From contig NZ_CP018154.1 in NCBI RefSeq assembly GCF_001889025.1, positions 300,001 through 364,000 on the forward strand: 64,000 bases of DNA, written 5' to 3'. Numbering within the stretch: the stretch's first letter is position 1; each line of letters begins with the position of its first letter. The notes under the pieces are model-generated. The model searched no databases and was not told where the DNA came from. It was given only the letters and a program-made list of their open reading frames with translations. Position numbers and translations under genes: made by a program. Of this stretch, positions 18,744-28,621 are shown in pieces. The stretch comes from Sphingorhabdus lutea (lineage in GTDB: Bacteria > Pseudomonadota > Alphaproteobacteria > Sphingomonadales > Sphingomonadaceae).

Positions 18744-21464
18744 TTAACCCTGTTCGGCCTGTTGCTTTAATTCATATAATAAATCCAACGCCTCTCGCGG
18801 GGACAATGCATCAATATCCAAATCAGACAGCTTTTCTCTCAATCGGTCCACCTTTGCCTCTGCCGCGTCCAATGCCGCGCTGAACAGCGGTAATTCACCA
18901 AGGCCCGCAGCAATACCGCCCGTGGCGACGCGTCCTTCCTCCAACTGATCCAATACATTTTTGGCGCGGCCCACAACCGGGGCGGGCAATCCGGCAAGCG
19001 ATGCCACCGCAATACCATAGCTGCGGTCCGCCGGACCTTCGGCCAATTCATGCAATAGGATAAGATCCCCTTTCCATTCCTTTGCCCGCACATGGTGCAG
19101 CGACATTGCCCCCAAACGGTCGGACAAACGGGAAAGTTCGTGATAATGGGTTGCAAATAAACATCTGCATTGGTTCATATCATGAATAGCCTCCACCACC
19201 GCCCATGCAATGGCAAGCCCATCATAGGTGGATGTGCCGCGCCCAACCTCATCCAAAATCACAAAGCTTTTACTGGTCGCCTGCGTTAAAATGGCGGCGG
19301 TTTCCACCATTTCCACCATGAAGGTGGAACGGCCACGCGCCAAATTATCCGACGCACCGACACGGCTGAACAATCGGTCAACAATGCCAATTTCTGCGGA
19401 TTTTGCGGGCACAAATGCGCCCGCCTGCGCCAATAGGATGATTAGCGCATTTTGGCGCAAAAATGTTGATTTACCGCCCATATTTGGCCCAGAGACCAGC
19501 CATAATCTTTTTTCAGGAAATAAGCCGCAATCATTGGCAACAAATTGTTCTTTGCTGCCCTTTAACGATGCCTCCACCACGGGATGTCGCCCGCCAATAA
19601 TGTCCAAATATATATCATCGCGCAAAATGGGCTGTGTCCAATTACTTAATGCTGCCTTGCTGGCATGGCTTTGCGCCACATCAATCCGCGCCAATGCGTC
19701 GGCCAATGCGATAATGGCATCACGCCGCGTCAATATTTGGGCGATTAAATCCTCCAAATGTGCGGCCTCTGCGGCAATGCTATGTGTGCCCGCGCTAATA
19801 ATCTGCATTGCTTCTTCATGTAATTCGGGGGAGTTAAACCGAACCGCCCCCGCCATGGTTTGCCGGTGGGCAAAGCCGCTATCCGCCTGCATCAACACAT
19901 CGCCATGTTTGGCCGGAACTTCGACAAAATAACCCAGCACCGCATTATGTTTTATTTTCAGGCTGGTGACACCTGTTGCCTCTTTATATTTCTGCTCCAA
20001 CGCTGCAATGGCGCGCCGCGCATTGGTGGAAATATTGCGCAATTCATCCAATGCGGCATCATAACCCGCTGCAATATATCCGCCATTGCTGCTATCCGTG
20101 GGGGGGGATTCAATTAAGGCGCGGGATAAAATATCATATAATGCGCCATGCCCGTCAAAGGCGGGTAATATCTGGTCCAGCAATTTGGGACGCACATCCA
20201 ATGCGCCAAATTGTTCTTTCAACATAATTGACTTGCCAATCCCATCGCGCAACTGGCCCAAATCACGCGGACTAGCCCGGCCGGAAACCACACGCCCCAT
20301 TGCCCGCGCCATATCGGGAATTTGTTTTAACGCGGCGCGGATATTTTCCCGCAATATCCCGCTATCATAAAACCAATTGACCAGTTCCAGCCGTAAATTT
20401 ATCACCTCCATCTGGCATAGGGGCAGGGACAAATCCTGCGCCAATAAACGCGCGCCCGCCCCCGTGACGCTTTGGTCAATTTCGGCAAGCAAGCTGCCCT
20501 TTCTTTGCCCGTCCTGCGTGCTGATTATCTCCAAACTTTCGCGTGTGGCCTGATCAATGGCCATATAGGCGCTATCATCAAATAAATATGGCGCCTTTAA
20601 ATAGGGCATTTTACCTTGGCCGACATGCGCCAAATAAGCCAGCAAACCACCCGCTGCGGCCAATGCGGAACGGCCAATGCCACCAAAACTGTCCAATGTT
20701 GTTATGCCATAATATTCTTTAATCGCCGCCTCTCCGGCCTTGCTGGAAAAATGGGCCGCTGGACGGTGGGTCACCTGCACATGTTGCAGGGCATGGGGCA
20801 AAATATGCGCCAATTTATCGTCATAATCTGTGCCATCGGCCATGATGACTTCCTTCACACCCAATCGCGCCAATTGGGCCGCGGCATCGACACTTTCTAT
20901 CTCCAACAACTCAAAATATCCTGTGGAAATATCCGCTGCGGCCAATGCCATGCCATCAGCAGTAAATGCCAAAGCAACAATCATATTATTTGACCGCGCG
21001 TCCAGCAAAGATTCCTCGGTCAATGTTCCGGCGGTAACATATCGCACAATATCGCGCGTTACCAATGCCTTTGAACCGCCGCGTTCTTTTGCCTGCTCTG
21101 GCGTTTCGGTTTGTTCGGCAATCGCCACGCGAAAGCCCGCCTTTATCAACCGTGCCAAATATCCCTCTGCACTATGCACCGGAACACCGCACATGGGGAT
21201 AGGATCGCCATTATGCGCCCCACGTGATGTTAAGGCAATGTCCAGCGCCTCTGCCGCATTTTTTGCATCATCAAAGAAAAGCTCAAAAAAATCGCCCATT
21301 CGGTAAAATAATAAACAATCTTGCGCCTTAGCCTTTAATTCCAAATATTGCACCATCATGGGTGTCGGCCCGGATGATTTGGCCGATTTTATTTTAATTT
21401 CTTTTTCGGTAACGCGCTGTGATTTCTTACCCATAATATGATGGTGACTAGCCCAGCATGCCAC
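18744..21464 (-). CDS. mutS: DNA mismatch repair protein MutS
   Basis: MutS recognises mispairs and starts methyl- or nick-directed repair. The mismatch-reading motif is FYRMGDFFELFFDDA (Phe-x-Glu: the FFE) near residue 55; the core and clamp follow; the ATPase has GPNMGGKSTFLRQNA (Walker A, ~640) and FVILDEVGRGTSTYDGLA (Walker B and signature, ~715). At 906 residues it is slightly longer than the usual ~860-880, partly from the N-terminus. The reading frame opens with GTG 21464, which has GGAA six bases upstream; ATG 21434 (MGKKSQR) would remove ten residues and is a fair alternative. No partner mutL is nearby. Confidence 0.97.
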   Translation of the reverse strand: MACWASHHHIMGKKSQRVTEKEIKIKSAKSSGPTPMMVQYLELKAKAQDCLLFYRMGDFFELFFDDAKNAAEALDIALTSRGAHNGDPIPMCGVPVHSAEGYLARLIKAGFRVAIAEQTETPEQAKERGGSKALVTRDIVRYVTAGTLTEESLLDARSNNMIVALAFTADGMALAAADISTGYFELLEIESVDAAAQLARLGVKEVIMADGTDYDDKLAHILPHALQHVQVTHRPAAHFSSKAGEAAIKEYYGITTLDSFGGIGRSALAAAGGLLAYLAHVGQGKMPYLKAPYLFDDSAYMAIDQATRESLEIISTQDGQRKGSLLAEIDQSVTGAGARLLAQDLSLPLCQMEVINLRLELVNWFYDSGILRENIRAALKQIPDMARAMGRVVSGRASPRDLGQLRDGIGKSIMLKEQFGALDVRPKLLDQILPAFDGHGALYDILSRALIESPPTDSSNGGYIAAGYDAALDELRNISTNARRAIAALEQKYKEATGVTSLKIKHNAVLGYFVEVPAKHGDVLMQADSGFAHRQTMAGAVRFNSPELHEEAMQIISAGTHSIAAEAAHLEDLIAQILTRRDAIIALADALARIDVAQSHASKAALSNWTQPILRDDIYLDIIGGRHPVVEASLKGSKEQFVANDCGLFPEKRLWLVSGPNMGGKSTFLRQNALIILLAQAGAFVPAKSAEIGIVDRLFSRVGASDNLARGRSTFMVEMVETAAILTQATSKSFVILDEVGRGTSTYDGLAIAWAVVEAIHDMNQCRCLFATHYHELSRLSDRLGAMSLHHVRAKEWKGDLILLHELAEGPADRSYGIAVASLAGLPAPVVGRAKNVLDQLEEGRVATGGIAAGLGELPLFSAALDAAEAKVDRLREKLSDLDIDALSPREALDLLYELKQQAEQG

Positions 21465-21626
21465 TTCGTTCCAGTATGATTTTCAAATATGGCGCATTTA
21501 TATTTTTACCATGATGTGATTTTTTGACATCGGCCTGCTCTGCCCTTGCCATGTGCGCCGCATCGGTTTACTTAACATCAATAATAAGCAGGGATAAAAT
21601 TCTGCGTTCTTTTTATATAAAGGTAA

Positions 21627-23903
21627 ATGGGCAACCCTATGGGCGAAAGCAAAATTGAATTTTCCGACCGCGAGGCATTATTATTCCATTCCGAGGGACG
21701 CCCCGGCAAAATTGAAATCATCGCATCAAAACCAATGGCGACACAGCGCGATTTGTCGCTTGCCTACTCCCCCGGTGTTGCCGTGCCAGTGCAAGCCATT
21801 GCCGATAATCCCGCCGCCGCTTATGAATTAACCGCAAAGGGTAATTTGGTTGCTGTTATTTCCAATGGTACCGCCATTTTGGGCATGGGTAATTTGGGCG
21901 CTCTTGCATCCAAACCGGTGATGGAGGGTAAGGCAGTATTGTTCAAACGCTTTGCCGATGTTGATTCGATTGATATTGAAGTTGCAACCGAAGACACACA
22001 AAGATTTATCGAGGCTGTTGAGTTATTAGAGCCAACATTTGGCGGCATAAATTTAGAAGATATTGCCGCGCCTGCCTGTTTCATCATTGAACAGGCGCTG
22101 CGTGAACGCATGAATATTCCCGTTTTCCATGATGACCAACATGGCACCGCCATCATCGCCGCCGCAGGGTTAATCAACGCATTGGAATTGACTGGCCGAG
22201 AATTAAAAGACGTCAAAATGGTGGTTAATGGCGCGGGCGCCGCCGCCATTGCATGCACCGAATTGATAAAGGCAATGGGCGTGCCGCATAAAAATGTTAT
22301 TATGTGCGACCGTGAGGGCGTTATTTATCAAGGGCGCACATCGGGCATGGATCAATGGAAATCCGCCCATGCAATCCCGACCGAGGCACGCAGCCTGGCC
22401 GATGCGATAAAGGGCGCAGACGTGTTCCTTGGCCTGTCCGCTGCCGATGCGTTAAGCGCAGATATGGTGAAAGATATGGCGGATAAACCAATTATTTTCG
22501 CCATGGCCAATCCCGTGCCCGAAATTTTGCCCCCCGTGGCAAAGGCGGCGCGGCCTGATGCGATTATCGCCACGGGACGTTCCGATTTCCCCAATCAGGT
22601 TAATAATGTTTTGGGTTTCCCCTTTATTTTCCGGGGTGCGTTGGATGTTCATGCCACCACCATTAACGAAGAAATGAAAATTGCCGCCGCCAATGCCATT
22701 GCCGCATTGGCGCGTGAAACCGTGCCGGAGGAAGTGGCCGCCGCCTATGGCGGGGAAAGCCATAAATTTGGCAATGATTATATTATCCCTGCACCATTTG
22801 ACCCGCGCTTGATGGAGGTTGTTGCCTCCGCCGTAGCAAAGGCCGCAATGGATAGCGGCGTGGCGCAAAAACCCATTGCCGATATGGAAAAATATCGCGA
22901 ACAATTACGCGCCCGTCAAAACCCCACCACATCTGTTTTGGCCAATGTTTATGAAACAGCAAAGGCCAATCCAAAACGCGTTATTTTTGCCGAGGCAGAG
23001 GAAGAAGTCGTCCTTCGCGCGGCGGTGCAGTTTAAAAATGGTGGCTATGGCATTCCCGTTTTGGTCGGCCGTGATGAGCCGGTATTGGCAAAATTAAAAG
23101 AATTGGGCGTTGATGATCCGGAAAGTTTTGAAATTCACAATAGTGTTTCAAGCCCGCTTGTCCCATCCATGGTCGATAAATTATATGGCCGTTTGCAACG
23201 TCGCGGTTATTTACGCCGCGATGCCATTCGCATGGTCAACCGCGACCGAAATATTTTTGGTTCGTTAATGCTTTCCATGGGGCAAGCAGATGCGATGATT
23301 ACCGGCGTAACCCGCACCTTTGCCCAAACAATGCGCGAATTGCGCCGTGTTTTGGATGCGAAACCCAATCAAATACCCTTTGGCATTCATATCATGGTCG
23401 GCAAAAGCCATACAGTTTTCATTGCCGACACCACGGTTAATGAACGCCCCAATGCCGAGGAATTGGCCCAAATTGCCGAACAAACCGCCCGTGTGGCGCG
23501 ACAAATGGGACATGATCCGCGCGTGGCATTTTTATCCTATTCCACCTTTGGTAATCCTCCGGGAAATTGGCTGGGCAATATTCGTGAGGCAGTGGCAATA
23601 TTGGATGAAAAACAGCCCAATTTTGAATATGAGGGCGAAATGGCACCCGATGTGGCATTAAATCCCAAGGTAATGGCAAATTATCCATTTTGCCGGCTTT
23701 CCGCACCGGCCAATATTTTAATCATGCCTGGCCTGCAATCGGCAAATTTATCAGCAAAAATATTGCGCGAATTGGGCGGCGATAAAACAATTGGCCCAAT
23801 TTTGGTGGGTGTGGAAAAACCGGTTCAGGTGGCCACCATGGCATCAACCGCATCTGAATTGGTCACATTGGCGGTAATGGCGGCGGCCGACATCACCAAA
23901 TAA
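21627..23903 (+). CDS. maeB: NADP-dependent malic enzyme with C-terminal phosphotransacetylase-like domain
   Basis: A 758-residue two-domain malic enzyme that decarboxylates malate to pyruvate with NADP reduction. Residues ~10-430 are the catalytic part: SLAYSPGVAVPV, the catalytic region around DIAAPACFIIEQAL and FHDDQHGTAIIAAAG, and the nucleotide-binding VVNGAGAAAIACTELIKAMG. Residues ~435-758 resemble phosphate acetyltransferase (MPGLQSANLSAKIL, MASTASELVTLAV) and in this family regulate the enzyme, for example by acetyl-CoA, rather than catalyse. ATG 21627 has AAAGG only four bases away; ATG 21639 (MGESKIEF) is an alternative. It is divergent from mutS and followed by a strong terminator. 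Confidence 0.96.
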   Translation: MGNPMGESKIEFSDREALLFHSEGRPGKIEIIASKPMATQRDLSLAYSPGVAVPVQAIADNPAAAYELTAKGNLVAVISNGTAILGMGNLGALASKPVMEGKAVLFKRFADVDSIDIEVATEDTQRFIEAVELLEPTFGGINLEDIAAPACFIIEQALRERMNIPVFHDDQHGTAIIAAAGLINALELTGRELKDVKMVVNGAGAAAIACTELIKAMGVPHKNVIMCDREGVIYQGRTSGMDQWKSAHAIPTEARSLADAIKGADVFLGLSAADALSADMVKDMADKPIIFAMANPVPEILPPVAKAARPDAIIATGRSDFPNQVNNVLGFPFIFRGALDVHATTINEEMKIAAANAIAALARETVPEEVAAAYGGESHKFGNDYIIPAPFDPRLMEVVASAVAKAAMDSGVAQKPIADMEKYREQLRARQNPTTSVLANVYETAKANPKRVIFAEAEEEVVLRAAVQFKNGGYGIPVLVGRDEPVLAKLKELGVDDPESFEIHNSVSSPLVPSMVDKLYGRLQRRGYLRRDAIRMVNRDRNIFGSLMLSMGQADAMITGVTRTFAQTMRELRRVLDAKPNQIPFGIHIMVGKSHTVFIADTTVNERPNAEELAQIAEQTARVARQMGHDPRVAFLSYSTFGNPPGNWLGNIREAVAILDEKQPNFEYEGEMAPDVALNPKVMANYPFCRLSAPANILIMPGLQSANLSAKILRELGGDKTIGPILVGVEKPVQVATMASTASELVTLAVMAAADITK

Positions 23904-23950
23904 TCAATATTCATTGCATAAATTCAATAAAGCATAAATGTATAAAAAAA

Positions 23951-23980
23951 GGCGGCCGAGATAATCGCGCCGCCCTTTTT
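23951..23980. terminator. Bidirectional terminator between maeB and bamE
   Basis: GGCGGC (23951-23956) and GCCGCC (23969-23974) pair across a 12-base loop. A run of A precedes and five T follow, so the hairpin can stop transcription from both convergent genes. Confidence 0.8.
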
Positions 23981-24043
23981 GTGCCCATTTGATAAAAATA
24001 CCAAATGTCTATTTTATAAAGTAAAATATTATTACGGCCCGCA

Positions 24044-24532
24044 TTATTGCGGTGCACCGCCCGTACCAACGGTGCCAATATTGCCAAATAAATCTTCGAA
24101 AAATCCGCGATCGCTACCCTTTGTGTCGGTTTTATCACCCTCTGGTTTAATATTTGCGGCCAGTTCCAACCCGCTGCGCGAGACAGAGGCAACATTGCCC
24201 GCATTGTCAAATTGCACGCGCAATAATGTTTGGCTTTCCCCTTTGGGAGAGCTGAATGCCAATTGTCTGGTCACCCGTGCATAATAATACCATTGATTCG
24301 AATCAAATTGGCTGACGAAGCTGGGGCGGCCCAATGTCGCCTCCACCGATTCTTTATTATCAACACCGGCCTGAACCGATGACACCAAATTTTCATCCAC
24401 AATATATCCGCGCCCCACACGCAGCCTTGTGCAGCCCGAAATTGCCAAAGCAATGGACAGAGCAATCATCGTTTTTCCAACACGTCCCATTGTTAAAACG
24501 CCCTTATTTGCGGCGGCGCCTGTGCTATTCAT
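24044..24532 (-). CDS. bamE: Outer membrane protein assembly factor BamE (lipoprotein)
   Basis: A 162-residue lipoprotein of the SmpA/OmlA/BamE family, a periplasm-facing accessory of the BAM complex that inserts outer membrane beta-barrels. A signal sequence ends in a lipobox, ALAISGC. The SmpA core follows: VSSVQAGVDNKESVEATLGRP, then WYYYARVTRQLAFSSPK and LLRVQFDNAGNV. The acidic, glycine-rich tail after residue ~130 is longer than in E. coli. ATG 24532 is chosen because GGAG lies seven bases upstream; the frame is open further back without such a signal. It is divergent from the bc1 chaperone gene, an arrangement common in alphaproteobacteria. Confidence 0.93.
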   Translation of the reverse strand: MNSTGAAANKGVLTMGRVGKTMIALSIALAISGCTRLRVGRGYIVDENLVSSVQAGVDNKESVEATLGRPSFVSQFDSNQWYYYARVTRQLAFSSPKGESQTLLRVQFDNAGNVASVSRSGLELAANIKPEGDKTDTKGSDRGFFEDLFGNIGTVGTGGAPQ

Positions 24533-24685
24533 GCTGATACTCCTGATCCAAAACATTTTGTGCGGATACAGCCATTGCATCCCTTGCGTAAAATATCAAT
24601 ATAAGAGATTAGATGAACGGTCGATGATTAATCATCATTTTTATGATAATGGGTCATAATAAAATATTTTTTAAGGCAGCAATTT

Positions 24686-25228
24686 ATGAATTTGTTCAAA
24701 AAACTCTTTTCACCGCGTGTGAATGAGAATCAAATGATGATTCCATATTATCGCAACATCATCAATGCCGCCCGAAATGCCGATTTTTACTCAATTGGTG
24801 AAATTCCCGATGAATTGGACCACCGATTTGATATCATCACCATCATAATGGCCTTGGCCACATTACGATTGGAGGAAGATGGCGATAAAGATCAAGAAAT
24901 GGTCTATTTAACCGAAATTTTTATTGAGGATATGGACGGCCAACTGCGCGAATTGGGCATTGGCGACATGGTGGTGGGCAAACATATTGGCCGAATGATG
25001 AGCGCGCTTGGCGGACGGCTGACTATTTTTCGGGCCGCGTTAAACGAAAACCCGCCCGAACCGATGTTAAGTGAAGCATTAAAGCGCAATTTATATGAAG
25101 GCATAGAACCAAGCGACCAAGCCATTAAATGGATGGTACATCAAATTATCGCCATGTCCGCCCGGTTAAAACAAATAAACAGCGCCGATTTAATTGCCGG
25201 TGATGACAGCTGGATTAAGGCTGCATAA
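24686..25228 (+). CDS. Ubiquinol-cytochrome c chaperone family protein (CBP3/UQCC1-like)
   Basis: A 180-residue helical protein of the CBP3 family. In mitochondria CBP3 helps cytochrome b synthesis and assembly into complex III; the bacterial role is inferred. The conserved regions are YYRNIINAARNADFYSIGEIPDELDHRFDII near the N-terminus and the EDMDGQLRELGIGDMVVGKHIGRMMSALGGRL block in the middle, which is diagnostic. It lacks a signal peptide. Its stop overlaps the start of the YceD gene (TAATG arrangement), so they are translated together. Confidence 0.92.
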   Translation: MNLFKKLFSPRVNENQMMIPYYRNIINAARNADFYSIGEIPDELDHRFDIITIIMALATLRLEEDGDKDQEMVYLTEIFIEDMDGQLRELGIGDMVVGKHIGRMMSALGGRLTIFRAALNENPPEPMLSEALKRNLYEGIEPSDQAIKWMVHQIIAMSARLKQINSADLIAGDDSWIKAA

Positions 25229-25788
25229 TGACTGATAATATTGTGCCGGAATTTTCACGGGCCATTAAATTGGACATTATCGGCAATCAAGGAAAAATGC
25301 AGCATATCTCGGCAAATAACGCCGAATTATCAGCATTGGCAGCGCGATTACATTTGATTGAGCTGAATAACTTACAGGCCGATTATCGTTTAATTACCAA
25401 AGAAGACCATGTTTCAATGACCGGCGAGTTTACCGCCGAATTTACGCAAAGCTGTATCGCATCGGGCGAACCGGTAAAGGGAACGGTAAAGGAAATTTTG
25501 GATATTAAATTCCTACCCCAATCGGCCATTTCCGATCAGGATGAAATTGAATTAAGCAGCGATGAATGTGATATTATGTTTATTGAGGGCGGGCAAATTG
25601 ATGCGGGCGAAGCAGTCGCTCAATCCTTAATACTGGCCCTGCCCCAATTTCCGCGCAGCAAAAATGCGCAAAATATCCTGCGCAGTGCAGGGGTGGTTAG
25701 CGATGAAGAAGTTAAACCCACGGGCGCTTTATCGGGATTAAAGGATTTATTGGCCAGCAAGCCCCCCTCTGGCAAAAATAAGCAATAA
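25228..25788 (+). CDS. YceD/DUF177 family protein
   Basis: A 186-residue protein of the DUF177/YceD family, linked in many bacteria to 23S rRNA or ribosomal protein L32 biogenesis because it is usually followed by rpmF. The family landmarks are FTQSCIASGEPVKGTVKE (conserved Cys) and the C-terminal IEGGQIDAGEAVAQSLILALPQFPR. Here neither rpmF nor plsX follows; the next gene is a CDP-alcohol phosphotransferase, 7 bases downstream. The start overlaps the previous stop. Confidence 0.9.
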   Translation: MTDNIVPEFSRAIKLDIIGNQGKMQHISANNAELSALAARLHLIELNNLQADYRLITKEDHVSMTGEFTAEFTQSCIASGEPVKGTVKEILDIKFLPQSAISDQDEIELSSDECDIMFIEGGQIDAGEAVAQSLILALPQFPRSKNAQNILRSAGVVSDEEVKPTGALSGLKDLLASKPPSGKNKQ

Positions 25789-25795
25789 TAAGGCC

Positions 25796-26401
25796 ATGTT
25801 TGACGCGCGAATCCGGCCCCATATTGACCCCATATTAAACCATATTGCGCGTATATTGCACCGTACAGGGGTGGGCGCAAATATGTTGAGTTATATTGGC
25901 GTCATCATTGCAATCGCGGTATCAATTTTTTTGGTATATCAGGCATATTTAATCGCGCTTTTTTTAATTATCATCAACCGTATTATCGATGGGTTGGACG
26001 GCGCGGTGGCAAGAATGGGCCGCCCCACCCCCTTTGGCGGATATATTGACAGCATTGCCGATTATATTTTCTATATTGTTATTCCGCTTGGCTTTGCCTT
26101 TGCTGTCCCACAAAATATGCAATCTGCAATGATTTTAATCGCCAGTTTCACCCTAACCGCGGTCAGCTTTCTGGCCTATGCCGCCATTGCCGAGCGCGCG
26201 GGAATAAAGGATGAACATCAATATGGCGACAAATCATTTTTATATAATATCGGATTGATGGAGGGCGGAGAAACCATTTTATTCTTTATATTATTTTGCA
26301 TATTTCCGGCATATTTTGCGCCATTGGCATATATATTTGCCGCGCTATGCGGCCTAACCATCATTCAAAGAATGGTCATTGCCGCGAAAAAATTATCATA
26401 A
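25796..26401 (+). CDS. CDP-alcohol phosphatidyltransferase family protein
   Basis: A 201-residue integral membrane enzyme with about six helices. The catalytic motif is DGLDGAVARMGRPTPFGGYI followed by DSIAD (residues ~62-86), matching DxxDGxxAR...G...DxxxD with one residue fewer than usual between AR and G. The family moves a phosphoalcohol from a CDP-linked donor onto an alcohol to make phospholipid head groups; which one is made here is not apparent. It is the last gene of the chaperone-YceD operon, and its end overlaps the convergent flavoprotein gene by 6 bases, leaving no room for a terminator. Confidence 0.88.
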   Translation: MFDARIRPHIDPILNHIARILHRTGVGANMLSYIGVIIAIAVSIFLVYQAYLIALFLIIINRIIDGLDGAVARMGRPTPFGGYIDSIADYIFYIVIPLGFAFAVPQNMQSAMILIASFTLTAVSFLAYAAIAERAGIKDEHQYGDKSFLYNIGLMEGGETILFFILFCIFPAYFAPLAYIFAALCGLTIIQRMVIAAKKLS

Positions 26402-28540
26402 ACGCCATTTCCAATATTTGGTCATTATATTTAATAATTTTTCGGGTTTACGCGCCAATCGATATTGCCCAATGACAAATTTATTCGCCTCATTCCATGT
26501 GGGATAGGGCAATATGGTCGCGGCGATTTTACCCGCTTTAATATTTTGACGCATCGCCAATGCAAACATTGCAATCATTTCACCCGCCTGATGCCCGATA
26601 ATGGTCACGCCCAATAATCTGTCGCTGCCCTTTGCGGTTAACATGGTGACACGGCCCTTGGTCTCGCTTTCTGTAATGGCGCGGTCCAAATCATCCATTT
26701 CATAAATGGTCAAATCATATTCTATACCTTGTTCATCCGCGCTTTCTTGTGTCAAACCTACGCCGGCAATTTCGGGATCGGTATAGGTAACGCGCGGCAA
26801 TAAACTATAATCCGCTGCGCTTTTCTTTATCCCGCCAAATAAGGCATTGGTCGCGGCATAATATGCCTCATGCGCGGCGCCATGGGTGAATTGTTGACGG
26901 CCCGCCACATCACCGGCCATAAAAATATGCGGCATTTTGGTAGCCAAAAATTCATCATTTATCGGCCCTTTTGCAGCAACATCCAATCCCAATTCTTCCA
27001 ATCCAAAACCGGAAAGCCGCGCACGACGGCCAATGGCAACCAATAACATATCGGTTTTTATTTGAACTTCCTGCCCGTCTTTTTCGGCCAAAATTATATT
27101 TTCATCCTGCATCGCAACGACTTTATGCCCCATGAGCAAGTCTACGCCAATTTCGCGCATCGACGCGGCGACAATGTCGGCAGCATGGCTATCTTCCTTT
27201 GCCAAAATCCTATCGGCCATTTCAATAATCGTTACATCAGCGCCCAATTTTTGAAATGCTGTGGCAAGCTCGCACCCAATGGGGCCGCCGCCCATAATCG
27301 CAATTTTTTGGGGTAACTCGCCGCTTCTTTCCAGCCAATCCCACATATTTTCACTGGTCACAATATTTGGCCCATCAAACCCCTTTAACGGGGGTAAAAT
27401 TGGCGCCGCGCCGGTTGCGATAATGAATTTTCGTGCGCTTAATCGTTGAACCTCGCCATTATTGCGCGATATTTCAACCGTCCACGGGTCGATAAATTTG
27501 GCCCATCCTTTGACCACATCAACGCCAAGTCCGGTATAACGCTCCACACTATCATGCGGTTCAATATCGGCAATAATTTTGCGGATACGCGACATAAGGG
27601 CAGGAAAATCCACCTGCGGCTTTGCGGCAAATAATCCATATTTATCACCATGCCGCGTCATGTCGGCGGCCTTTGCCGATTTAATCAGCGCCTTTGACGG
27701 GACACATCCGGTGTTCAGGCAATCACCGCCCATTTCCCCGCCCTCAATCAATGTAACATTCGCCTTTAACATGGCCGCGATATAGGATGAAACCAGCCCC
27801 GCCGCACCTGCGCCAATGACAATTAAATTGCGGTCAAAATTTTTGGGACGGGCATATCCTTCATATGCTTTGCGCCCCTTTAAATAAGCAATAATCCGTT
27901 TGGCAATCCAAGGGAATATCGCCAAGGCCGCAAATGAACCCAATAAGGCAGGGGTAATTAAATCGGCGGTTGATTCAATCTGCGCAAGCTGTGTTCCGGC
28001 ATTTACGAAAATTATCGTGCCGGCAATCATGCCCAATTGGCTGACCCAAAAATAAGTCCACAGCCGCATTTTGGTCAACCCCATCACCAAATTAACAATG
28101 AAAAATGGGAAAACGGGTATCATTCTGATGGTGAATAAATAAAATGCGCCGTCTTTTTCTATCCCCTGATTTATCGCCTTTAACCGATGGCCAAATTTGC
28201 CCTGCACCCAATCATGCAAGATGAAACGCGCGCTTAAAAATGCCAAAGTCGCCCCAATGGTCGAGGCAAAGGAGACGATTAAAGTTCCCGTGACAAGGCC
28301 AAACAATGCGCCCGCCGCCAATGTCATTATTGCCGCCCCGGGAAGGGACAATGCGGTTACCGCCACATATAATAGGAAAAATCCGGCCAAAATGGGAAAG
28401 GGATTATCGGCATAGGCCGCCTCAAATTGGGCCTGCCGCGCGCGAAACGCGTCCAAAGTGAAATATTGCCCCAATTCAAAATAATAAAAGGCAATTGCGC
28501 AAAGCGCCAAAAAGGACGCCAATATGAGTTTCTTTTTCAT
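26396..28540 (-). CDS. VTT (TVP38/DedA-like) membrane domain fused to a mercuric-reductase-like flavoprotein
   Basis: A 714-residue fusion. Residues ~1-225 form a membrane domain of the TVP38/TMEM64/VTT family, with about six hydrophobic segments and the block FSASTIGATLAFLSARFILHDWV. Residues ~235-714 are a class I pyridine nucleotide-disulfide oxidoreductase: IVIGAGAAGLVSSYIAAML (FAD), GGDCLNTGCVPSKALIKSA with the redox-active Cys pair, IMGGGPIGCELATAF (NAD(P)H) and HIFMAGDVAG. The C-terminal interface domain has HQAGEMIAMFALAMRQ, resembling dihydrolipoamide dehydrogenase/MerA. There is no C-terminal vicinal Cys pair, so mercuric reduction is unlikely. The arrangement suggests electrons reach a disulfide or quinone-like substrate at the membrane. 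This fusion is known in other proteobacteria, but its role is not established. Confidence 0.9.
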   Translation of the reverse strand: MKKKLILASFLALCAIAFYYFELGQYFTLDAFRARQAQFEAAYADNPFPILAGFFLLYVAVTALSLPGAAIMTLAAGALFGLVTGTLIVSFASTIGATLAFLSARFILHDWVQGKFGHRLKAINQGIEKDGAFYLFTIRMIPVFPFFIVNLVMGLTKMRLWTYFWVSQLGMIAGTIIFVNAGTQLAQIESTADLITPALLGSFAALAIFPWIAKRIIAYLKGRKAYEGYARPKNFDRNLIVIGAGAAGLVSSYIAAMLKANVTLIEGGEMGGDCLNTGCVPSKALIKSAKAADMTRHGDKYGLFAAKPQVDFPALMSRIRKIIADIEPHDSVERYTGLGVDVVKGWAKFIDPWTVEISRNNGEVQRLSARKFIIATGAAPILPPLKGFDGPNIVTSENMWDWLERSGELPQKIAIMGGGPIGCELATAFQKLGADVTIIEMADRILAKEDSHAADIVAASMREIGVDLLMGHKVVAMQDENIILAEKDGQEVQIKTDMLLVAIGRRARLSGFGLEELGLDVAAKGPINDEFLATKMPHIFMAGDVAGRQQFTHGAAHEAYYAATNALFGGIKKSAADYSLLPRVTYTDPEIAGVGLTQESADEQGIEYDLTIYEMDDLDRAITESETKGRVTMLTAKGSDRLLGVTIIGHQAGEMIAMFALAMRQNIKAGKIAATILPYPTWNEANKFVIGQYRLARKPEKLLNIMTKYWKWRL

Positions 28541-28621
28541 AGCGTCCTATTCGTTCCCATTTTTATTTTTGTTACAATTGCGCTTAATTATTTAAACCGC
28601 AATATCGTTAATCACATGACA

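Noticed and set aside
21227..21233. CACGTG core in mutS as a parS site
   Set aside because: Only the central six bases match; the TGTTT/AAACA arms are missing. Similar cores near 39490, 53863 and 59405 were rejected for the same reason.
26396..28540. Mercuric reductase (merA) for the flavoprotein
   Set aside because: No N-terminal HMA domain, no C-terminal vicinal cysteines and no mer genes nearby.
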